The position numbers and the translations under genes are program-made. Below the pieces are notes generated by a model. It saw only the letters and a list, made by a program, of their open reading frames with translations, was not told where the DNA came from and did no database searches. From NCBI GenBank assembly GCA_028702245.1, contig JAQVPE010000060.1:1-5819 (forward strand): DNA of 5,819 bases, read 5' to 3'. The DNA comes from Candidatus Izemoplasmatales bacterium. Lineage in GTDB: Bacteria > Bacillota_I > Bacilli_A > Izemoplasmatales > Hujiaoplasmataceae. Shown piece by piece: positions 1-4,171 of this stretch (its first letter is position 1; each line of letters starts with the position of its first letter).

Positions 1-116
1 CAAAATTCAAAGTGATCGTTGGCAAAAGGATTGCCTCGGTCAGGGTGACTAACACTGTAGCCACGGTGACGTGGGAAGATGGATACTTGGAGAAGGAGGA
101 TAACGATGAAACGTAA
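1..116 (+). CDS. C-terminal fragment of an unidentified protein (5' end outside window)
   Basis: An open frame enters from the left edge (codons start at base 3) and ends at TAA 114-116, giving 37 visible residues that begin KFKVIVGKRIASV and end EKEDNDET. The visible part alternates hydrophobic and polar residues (VIVGKRIASVRVTNTVATVTW), which suggests beta strands, followed by an acidic tail; there is no membrane segment. The next gene starts at 106 inside this one, in another frame, and its ribosome binding site lies within this coding region, so the two are very probably co-transcribed and translationally coupled. Because the partner is a LiaI/LiaF-like membrane protein, this could be the end of a LiaF- or DUF4097-type envelope-associated beta-rich protein, but that is inference from context. 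The fragment is too short to name. The other two forward frames close early (TGA 13-15, TAA 50-52), which supports this one. Confidence 0.6.
   Translation, partial: KFKVIVGKRIASVRVTNTVATVTWEDGYLEKEDNDET
93..100 (+). promoter_or_regulatory. Ribosome binding site fixing the start at 106
   Basis: AAGGAGGA lies five bases before ATG 106. It matches the anti-Shine-Dalgarno sequence almost perfectly and argues against the upstream in-frame ATG at 79, which has no comparable site. It is embedded in the last codons of the preceding gene, as expected for translational coupling. Confidence 0.85.
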
Positions 117-411
117 TGATAAGAAGGTTTTAGGCATCATCCTGGTTTTGATCGGCATCGTGCTATTATTGAACCGGATTGGGGTCATCACCGCCGATAT
201 CTTCTTTGCCGGCTGGTGGACATTACTCTTGATCATTCCGGCGGTTGTCTCGATGAGCAGGCAAGGGATTACTTTTGGCAATGGCATCTTGTTTGCCGTG
301 GGTATCTATTTCTTGCTTGAAGCCAACGGCTGGAACGTCAAAGGCTTTTTCGTTCCGACGATGATCGTCGTCTTCGGCGTTGCGCTTTTGCTTAAAAAAA
401 CCAGTATCTAG
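106..411 (+). CDS. Small LiaI/LiaF-like four-helix membrane protein
   Basis: This encodes a 101-residue integral membrane protein starting MKRNDKK. An open frame extends upstream to ATG 79, but the strong RBS at 93-100 selects ATG 106. Four hydrophobic segments are visible at about residues 8-22, 33-50, 57-72 and 80-95, separated by short loops, with lysines at both ends (KRNDKK, then KK near the C terminus). The opening pattern, a short basic head then LGIILVLIGIVLLL-N-R-I-G, and the WW-T-LLLIIP motif in the second helix resemble the LiaI/LiaF-like transmembrane region family (DUF5668 type), found in cell-envelope stress modules of Gram-positive bacteria. No catalytic motif is present, so a structural or sensory membrane role is an inference. 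It overlaps the preceding gene by 11 bases and is followed by a terminator at 428-449, so it is the last gene of its operon. Confidence 0.85.
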   Translation: MKRNDKKVLGIILVLIGIVLLLNRIGVITADIFFAGWWTLLLIIPAVVSMSRQGITFGNGILFAVGIYFLLEANGWNVKGFFVPTMIVVFGVALLLKKTSI

Positions 412-427
412 CCAAATCTATTTAAAG

Positions 428-449
428 AAACCGGCGCTGCCGGTTTTTT
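428..449 (+). terminator. Rho-independent terminator of the LiaI/LiaF-like operon
   Basis: The stem AAACCGGC (428-435) pairs with GCCGGTTT (439-446) around a three-base GCT loop and runs into six Ts (444-449). It begins 17 bases after the stop at 411, separating this operon from pyk. Confidence 0.9.
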
Positions 450-474
450 AATATTTTTAGACGGCCTTTGATAA

Positions 475-511
475 TTGACATCTGGCGGTTTTCAAAGAAA
501 AAGTGTATAAT
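475..511 (+). promoter_or_regulatory. Probable pyk promoter with perfect -10 but misplaced -35
   Basis: A perfect TATAAT stands at 506-511, about 30 bases before the pyk ATG, placing the transcript start near 518 and giving a short leader. A perfect TTGACA is present at 475-480, but the spacer is 25 bp, well beyond the usual 16-18. The hexamers at the right distance (for example TGGCGG at 483-488) are poor. Either the -10 works with an activator or weak -35, or the TTGACA is incidental. The -10 call is firm and the -35 is uncertain. Confidence 0.6.
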
Positions 512-541
512 AGTAGCAGTTGCCATGAAGGAGGTCCATTC

Positions 542-1963
542 ATGAAACGCAAGACAAAAATCGTTTGTACGATCGGCCCCGCTGTTGATTCCGAAGTCAT
601 GATTGAAAAGTTGATCACCGCCGGCATGAATGTTGGCCGCCTCAACTTTTCGCATGGAAACGAATCCGAACATGAAAAAAGGATCATGATGATTAGGCAG
701 ATCGCCAAGAAACTCAATCGATTCGTCGGCATCATGGCCGATACCAAAGGGCCGGAAATCAGAACCGGGGATTTTGCCAACAATCAGGCGTTTTTAAAAA
801 AAGGCGAAGCGGTCACGATTGTCAAGGAACCTCTTCTTGGAAACGAAAAGCAGTTTCATATCGCTTGCCCGGAATTGTTTTCGGATATCGAGGTCGGCGA
901 TTGCTTGCTGATAGATGACGGCAAGATCAAACTGACGGTCAAGGAAGTTGGCATAGATTCCTTCACCGCCATTGTCTTCAATTCCGGAATCATCAGAAGC
1001 AAAAAAGGCGTCAATGTCCCCAACGTCAAACTGACGATGCCTTTTATATCAGATAAAGACCGCCAAGACATCGTTTTTGCGGCCAAGCATCATGTCGACA
1101 TGATTGCTCTTTCGTTTGTCAGGCGCAAGGAAGACGTCCTTGCCGTCAGGGCAATCCTCCAAGAACTTGAGGCGCCGACGATCGAACTCATCGCCAAAAT
1201 CGAGAACCAGGAAGGCGTCGACAATCTCGATGAGATCCTCGAGGTTTCCGATGGCATCATGGTCGCCCGCGGCGACCTTGGAGTTGAAGTCTCCACGCAA
1301 CTCGTTCCGATCTACCAGAAGAAGTTGATCCACCGCGCCAATGAACTAGGGAAACCGGTTATCACCGCCACCCACATGCTCGAGTCGATGATGTCGTCGC
1401 CGCGTCCCACAAGGGCGGAAGCCTCCGATGTCGCTAACGCGATTTTGGACGGAACCGATGCGATCATGCTTTCGGGAGAAACCGCCGCCGGCGAGTATCC
1501 AATCGAATCCGTACTCACAATGGACACGATCGCCAAAGCGATCGAGGAAATCATCCCTTATGAAGACCGTCTCCAAAAAGCGATCAAGACTTCGCAAAAA
1601 ACGATCAATGACGCAATTGGCATTGCCGTCAGCCAGACGGTCATGTCGCTCCCCAAAGCGGCGGTCATCGTTGCTTTCACCGAAACCGGCGGCACGGCAA
1701 AAAGAATGTGCAAATTTCGCCCCGGAGTGCCGATCATCGCGATCACCGACAGCGTCGAGACATGCCGAAGGCTATCCTATTATTGGGGTGTCTTCGCAAC
1801 TTTCAAACTTGATGTGACCGATTATTCCCTTTACGACAAATACGCGACCGAAGTCGCTCTTGAGTTTGGCTACAAGCCTGGTGATACGATCATCATCACC
1901 TCGGGTTGGGGGCAGGCCCACGGTTCGACGAACACGATGAGGATCATCGATATTCCAGAATAA
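542..1963 (+). CDS. pyk: Pyruvate kinase
   Basis: A complete 473-residue pyruvate kinase, the last ATP-forming step of glycolysis (phosphoenolpyruvate + ADP to pyruvate + ATP, cytoplasmic, normally a homotetramer). The start at ATG 542 is set by AAGGAGGT at 528-535, six bases upstream; a GTG at 503 in the same frame lies before the -10 box and is not used. Visible landmarks: GRLNFSHG at 32-39 (Arg33, Asn35, Ser37), DTKGPEIRTG at 67-76, the family signature IELIAKIENQEGV at 214-226 with Lys219 and Glu221, ARGDLGVE at 242-249 with Asp245 for Mg2+, PRPTRAEASDVANA at 287-300, and MLSGETAAGEYP at 309-320. Domain B lies at about 75-165. The C-terminal domain (about 345-473) carries TETGGTA at 380-386 and GWGQAHGSTNT at 455-465, the effector-phosphate loop region. 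Glu72 matches the Glu that marks K+-dependent enzymes. His278 replaces the usual Gln in ATQMLESM. The length equals the minimal bacterial form; the C-terminal PEP-utiliser-like domain of Bacillus Pyk is absent. It appears monocistronic. Confidence 0.98.
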   Translation: MKRKTKIVCTIGPAVDSEVMIEKLITAGMNVGRLNFSHGNESEHEKRIMMIRQIAKKLNRFVGIMADTKGPEIRTGDFANNQAFLKKGEAVTIVKEPLLGNEKQFHIACPELFSDIEVGDCLLIDDGKIKLTVKEVGIDSFTAIVFNSGIIRSKKGVNVPNVKLTMPFISDKDRQDIVFAAKHHVDMIALSFVRRKEDVLAVRAILQELEAPTIELIAKIENQEGVDNLDEILEVSDGIMVARGDLGVEVSTQLVPIYQKKLIHRANELGKPVITATHMLESMMSSPRPTRAEASDVANAILDGTDAIMLSGETAAGEYPIESVLTMDTIAKAIEEIIPYEDRLQKAIKTSQKTINDAIGIAVSQTVMSLPKAAVIVAFTETGGTAKRMCKFRPGVPIIAITDSVETCRRLSYYWGVFATFKLDVTDYSLYDKYATEVALEFGYKPGDTIIITSGWGQAHGSTNTMRIIDIPE

Positions 1964-1970
1964 AAAACAA

Positions 1971-2001
1971 TCCCGAAGCCTGCGCTTCGGGAATCTTTTT
2001 T
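1971..2001. terminator. Bidirectional terminator shared by pyk and the convergent PAP2 gene
   Basis: A nine-base-pair stem, TCCCGAAGC (1971-1979) with GCTTCGGGA (1984-1992), has a four-base CTGC loop. On the plus strand it is followed by T1996-2001; on the minus strand by the complement of AAAAAACAA (1962-1970), i.e. TTGTTTTTT. It therefore can stop transcripts from both sides. Its plus-side T run overlaps the stop codon of the minus-strand gene (2000-2002). Confidence 0.9.
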
Positions 2002-2716
2002 ATGTGTTTGCCTCTTCGGAGTCGAGTCCGAGTTTGACGTTCAGTTTGAACAAGGTAGTCTGGACTTTATCGATGGCCTTGCTGTTTCGGAACAGCCAGT
2101 AGAAACCTTCGGCGAGAACGACCGCTGATATAAAGTCAATGATGTAATGCTGCTTGAGGGTTTGACTTGATACGCAGATCATAATGGTGAAGATGACGAT
2201 GAAGGCTTTGATCCCTTTTGGCATTTCCTTGTCCATCCGGCAACCTAAAAGGCAGAGCCAGCTCATCAGACAGTGCATCGAAGGGTTGGCGTTGCGCGCA
2301 CCCGCGGAATTATAGATGAAGAATACAAAGGATTCGGTGAAATTAAGATCCGTTCGGTCGAACAAACCCGAAGTTTCCCTCCAAGCCTGGACATCGGTTT
2401 GAAAAAAGAAATAAGTCAATCCGGTGATCGTGAAAGTAATGACGATCAAGATAATCAGAAAGGCTAGGTTTCTCCGGGAACGGTACCCGATATAGAAGAA
2501 GGAACCAACCCAGAAAGGAAAAGCCAAGACATAGATGTAGACGGTCGCGGGTATAAATGGAACTGCCCGGTTGAAAGCCAAGAATATCCAACTGAGATCG
2601 TCGCCAACGATACCCATAGCCTCCGAGTACCACTGATTACCCCAATAAGTAATCAGTTGCATGATTGCAGCGATGGCAAAAGGTATAATCATGTACTTGA
2701 AACGGCTTTTTTCCAT
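2000..2716 (-). CDS. PAP2-superfamily (Aur1-like) integral membrane phosphatase/phosphotransferase
   Basis: A 238-residue polytopic membrane protein. The start MEKSRF (ATG at 2716 on the minus strand) is preferred over the in-frame MRFL four codons upstream because GAGG lies six bases before it, while the upstream ATG has no RBS. About six hydrophobic segments are visible near residues 8-26, 48-72, 84-105, 144-159, 168-183 and 192-208. Two PAP2 motifs are clear: NANPSMH at 142-148 (the PSGH-type motif, with Met for Gly, His148) and SSQTLKQHYIID at 183-194 (His190 and Asp194, the catalytic His...Asp block). The KxxxxxxRP first motif is not evident, and the Arg of the classical SR is Ser184; this and the HY-xx-D wording fit the Aur1/inositolphosphotransferase-like branch (PAP2_3) more than classical phosphatidate phosphatases. 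The family removes or transfers lipid-linked phosphates at the membrane; the substrate here cannot be read. Its own promoter is at 2752-2780. Confidence 0.85.
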   Translation of the reverse strand: MEKSRFKYMIIPFAIAAIMQLITYWGNQWYSEAMGIVGDDLSWIFLAFNRAVPFIPATVYIYVLAFPFWVGSFFYIGYRSRRNLAFLIILIVITFTITGLTYFFFQTDVQAWRETSGLFDRTDLNFTESFVFFIYNSAGARNANPSMHCLMSWLCLLGCRMDKEMPKGIKAFIVIFTIMICVSSQTLKQHYIIDFISAVVLAEGFYWLFRNSKAIDKVQTTLFKLNVKLGLDSEEANT

Positions 2717-2722
2717 AAGGAA

Positions 2723-2726
2723 CCTC
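2723..2726 (-). promoter_or_regulatory. Ribosome binding site deciding the PAP2 gene start
   Basis: On the minus strand GAGG sits six bases before the ATG at 2716-2714. It overlaps the alternative upstream ATG (2728-2726), which has only TCTTCAAC before it and no Shine-Dalgarno match, so the shorter protein is preferred. Confidence 0.7.
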
Positions 2727-2751
2727 ATGTTGAAGATTTGTGTTTTTTTGT

Positions 2752-2780
2752 ATTATACCCTTTTTTTGCGAAGATGACAA
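2752..2780 (-). promoter_or_regulatory. Promoter of the PAP2-like gene
   Basis: Read on the minus strand: TTGTCA at 2780-2775, a spacer of exactly 17 bp, and a perfect TATAAT at 2757-2752. The only -35 deviation is T for A at the fourth position. Transcription would start near 2745, leaving a leader of about 28 bases before ATG 2716. It is divergent from the promoter at 2815-2843. Confidence 0.8.
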
Positions 2781-2792
2781 GATAATACCGCG

Positions 2793-2808
2793 TATCGTAA
2801 ATGCGATA
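2793..2808. repeat. Operator-like dyad TATCG-N6-CGATA between divergent promoters
   Basis: Perfect five-base arms, TATCG (2793-2797) and CGATA (2804-2808), are separated by six bases. The dyad sits between the two divergent -35 boxes (2775-2780 on minus, 2815-2820 on plus), a natural position for a regulator acting on either promoter. Short arms in AT-rich DNA can arise by chance. Confidence 0.35.
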
Positions 2809-2814
2809 ATGATA

Positions 2815-2843
2815 TTGATAATCACAGATGGTTGTGATAAAAT
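2815..2843 (+). promoter_or_regulatory. Extended -10 promoter of the E2-like gene
   Basis: TTGATA (2815-2820), a 17 bp spacer and TAAAAT (2838-2843) make a good sigma-70/sigma-A type promoter, strengthened by TGA at 2835-2837, the TGn extended -10 element. Transcription would begin near 2850, 25 bases before the ATG at 2875. The spacer contains a perfect dyad at 2821-2838. Confidence 0.8.
2821..2838. repeat. Operator-like dyad ATCACA-N6-TGTGAT inside the promoter
   Basis: Perfect six-base arms, ATCACA (2821-2826) and TGTGAT (2833-2838), flank GATGGT. The dyad fills the -35/-10 spacer and reaches the first base of the -10 box, a classic repressor position. It is the reverse arrangement of the CRP consensus (TGTGA-N6-TCACA), so CRP is not implied. 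The cognate regulator is not encoded in this window. Confidence 0.5.
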
Positions 2844-2874
2844 CAAAAAGTAGCTTTTTTTAGGGGGTTATGCC

Positions 2875-3741
2875 ATGTTTGGTTTTAGAAGTGATGGAAA
2901 GCGCATCAAAACAATCGATCCATTTATGAAACTCACGCCGCACATCATGGTCGAAAGATCTGACGCGCAAGTGATGTCGCTCTACGAGATCAACTGCAAG
3001 ACGATGGATGAATACATCTTCAAAAAACGTCATGAGGAGAATCTCAGACTCAATTACATGAACATTTTGGTCGCCGCTTTTGTCAGAGTCTATGCCTTGA
3101 GACCCAGGCTTAACCGGTTTATTATGAACGGGCGGATTTTCAAGCGCAACAACATCCAGATTTCCTTTGCGGTCAAGAAGGCACTGCTCGACAGCGCTGA
3201 GGAGACAACTGTCAAAATGACGTTCACCGGCAAGGAGAACATCTATGACGTCAAAGAGATGATGGACCAGGAGATTACCCAAAATGCGACCAGATCAGCC
3301 TATAACGATACTGACAATGTCGCCAAGATCCTGACGAGGGTCCCCAATTTCATGATCAAGATCGCCGTTGGCTTTTTGAAGTGGTGCGACAAGCACGGTT
3401 TGTTGTCTAAGTCGATCATCAACGCGAGTCCGTTCCATACTTCGCTTTTCGTCACCAACATGAAATCGATCAAGATGGATTTTGTTTACCATCATCTATA
3501 TAATTTTGGGACGACTTCCGTCTTCGTTTCGATGGGCAAGGAAGCGTATCAGCCGATCGTCACCGATGTTGAAAACGGAACCGTCGGGCTTGCTAAAATC
3601 ATGAAAACGGGAATTGTCGTCGACGAACGGATCTGCGACGGCCTCTATAATAGCAACTCGCTCAAAGAGTTCAAGCGGTTGATGGAAAATCCGGCTTTGC
3701 TTGAGCAACGTCTCGAAGCGATCGAAGAAGACATAAAATAG
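2875..3741 (+). CDS. Stand-alone CAT-fold protein resembling 2-oxo acid dehydrogenase E2, catalytic His missing
   Basis: A 288-residue soluble protein similar to the catalytic (acyltransferase) domain of 2-oxo acid dehydrogenase E2 subunits and to chloramphenicol acetyltransferase. Family-like stretches: residues 62-100 (an ALRPRLNRF block at 74-82, then IQISFAVKK at 94-102), HTSLFVTNMKSI at 188-199, FGTTSVFVSMGK at 211-222, and VVDERICDGLYNS at 248-260. The last corresponds to the E2 active-site motif DHRxxDG, but the catalytic His is Glu251; Asp255 and Gly256 remain. There is no lipoyl domain, no peripheral-subunit-binding domain and no E1 or E3 gene nearby, so it is unlikely to be a working E2 of a dehydrogenase complex. 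I recall similar His-less free-standing proteins in other Bacillota, of unknown role. The RBS is a modest AGGGGG at 2862-2867, seven bases before ATG. It has its own promoter (2815-2843) and leads a two-gene unit with the small membrane protein starting at 3762. Homology to the fold is secure; the reaction is unknown. Confidence 0.85.
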   Translation: MFGFRSDGKRIKTIDPFMKLTPHIMVERSDAQVMSLYEINCKTMDEYIFKKRHEENLRLNYMNILVAAFVRVYALRPRLNRFIMNGRIFKRNNIQISFAVKKALLDSAEETTVKMTFTGKENIYDVKEMMDQEITQNATRSAYNDTDNVAKILTRVPNFMIKIAVGFLKWCDKHGLLSKSIINASPFHTSLFVTNMKSIKMDFVYHHLYNFGTTSVFVSMGKEAYQPIVTDVENGTVGLAKIMKTGIVVDERICDGLYNSNSLKEFKRLMENPALLEQRLEAIEEDIK

Positions 3742-3751
3742 GAATCTACAT

Positions 3752-3757
3752 GAGGTG
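3752..3757 (+). promoter_or_regulatory. Ribosome binding site favouring the start at 3762
   Basis: GAGGTG at 3752-3757 leaves four bases to ATG 3762 (six from the GAGG core). The alternative in-frame ATG at 3750 has only AGGA (3740-3743), partly inside the preceding stop codon. The longer complementarity favours 3762, but 3750 remains possible. Confidence 0.6.
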
Positions 3758-3761
3758 CACG

Positions 3762-4055
3762 ATGATTAGTTTACCAATCGGTCTTGTTATTCAGCCGCTC
3801 TTTTTGGAAAGTGGAAGCGCCGGCGATATATTCATCAAAATTCTGGGAGTATTGATCGGACTTGTCTTTCTCTATCTCGGTTTTCGCTTTCTTTTTCGCA
3901 GCAAGCAGATAATTCAGGGAATCCAAAAGTATAAATACAATCAAACCGCCACACCGAGAAAACAGGAAATCCTCTTCTCGAGGATTATCGGCGTCTTGCT
4001 TTTTTTGCTCGGAATCTACTTCACAACAGTCGCTGTTTTATCGCTTTTACCTTGA
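3762..4055 (+). CDS. Small two-helix membrane protein of unknown function
   Basis: A 97-residue protein starting MISLPIGLV (ATG 3750, four codons earlier, is the alternative start). Two strong hydrophobic helices are visible, about residues 21-45 (GDIFIKILGVLIGLVFLYLG) and 70-96, joined by a basic, polar loop that contains RSKQIIQGIQKYKYNQTATP. A weaker hydrophobic stretch occupies residues 3-15. I do not recognise the family and see no catalytic or metal-binding motif. It begins 20 bases after the E2-like gene with no promoter or terminator between, so it is probably co-transcribed with it; whether the two proteins cooperate is unknown. It ends in TGA (4053-4055), evidence that TGA is a stop in this organism. 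Confidence 0.75.
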   Translation: MISLPIGLVIQPLFLESGSAGDIFIKILGVLIGLVFLYLGFRFLFRSKQIIQGIQKYKYNQTATPRKQEILFSRIIGVLLFLLGIYFTTVAVLSLLP

Positions 4056-4081
4056 TTTTCAGTGATTAGTGAAAATAAATG

Positions 4082-4110
4082 TTGTCTATTTAGTGGCGTT
4101 TTGCTACAAT
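4082..4110 (+). promoter_or_regulatory. Extended -10 promoter of the ABC-F gene
   Basis: TTGTCT (4082-4087), a 17 bp spacer and TACAAT (4105-4110), with TGC (4102-4104) providing a TGn extended -10. Transcription should start near 4117, leaving a leader of about 51 bases before ATG 4168. No terminator with a T tract separates this from the upstream gene, so read-through is also possible. Confidence 0.75.
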
Positions 4111-4125
4111 TAAAGGTGCGGGACG

Positions 4126-4139
4126 TGGTCAGATGACCA
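4126..4139. repeat. Palindrome TGGTCA-GA-TGACCA in the ABC-F leader
   Basis: Six-base perfect arms (4126-4131 and 4134-4139) flank GA. As DNA it could be an operator just downstream of the predicted transcript start; as RNA it could form a five-base-pair stem, TGGTC/GACCA, with an AGAT loop. It overlaps the start codon of the possible leader ORF at 4133. Confidence 0.45.
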
Positions 4140-4171
4140 AATCAAGTCTTTGGAAGGATGTGAGGGCATGA
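4133..4171 (+). CDS. Possible 12-codon leader peptide before the ABC-F gene
   Basis: ATG 4133 opens a frame for MTKSSLWKDVRA that ends at TGA 4169-4171, overlapping the ABC-F start as ATGA (4168-4171). Lying wholly between promoter and gene, this is the geometry of translational coupling or leader-peptide control, which is established for several antibiotic-responsive ABC-F genes. The upstream RBS is weak (GGGA at 4120-4123, nine bases away) and the start codon sits in the palindrome. A 12-codon frame with a stop overlap can occur by chance, so this is a candidate only. Confidence 0.3.
   Translation: MTKSSLWKDVRA

Noticed and set aside
481..496. Possible CcpA cre site upstream of pyk
   Set aside because: The CG of TGGCGGTTTTCA is not in the cre-consensus position and the left half does not match; no cre site is supported.
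457..783. 108-codon minus-strand frame across the pyk promoter and start
   Set aside because: It covers the pyk promoter, RBS and N terminus and has no support of its own.
1428..1817. 129-codon plus-strand frame inside pyk
   Set aside because: It is Arg/Ser/Pro-rich, the typical product of reading a coding region out of frame, while the pyk frame is conserved throughout.
2821..2838. CRP/FNR-type binding site
   Set aside because: The arms are in the reverse order (TCACA...TGTGA) relative to the CRP consensus, so only a generic operator-like dyad is claimed.
2845..2859. AAAAAG-TAG-CTTTTT hairpin followed by Ts, resembling a terminator or attenuator
   Set aside because: The stem is almost all A-T with a three-base loop and lies at the predicted transcript start (near 2850), so no RNA stem would form before initiation is complete; best seen as AT-rich promoter DNA.
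2860..3282. 140-codon open frame on the minus strand
   Set aside because: It is antisense to the E2-like gene with low-complexity shadow composition and no family resemblance.
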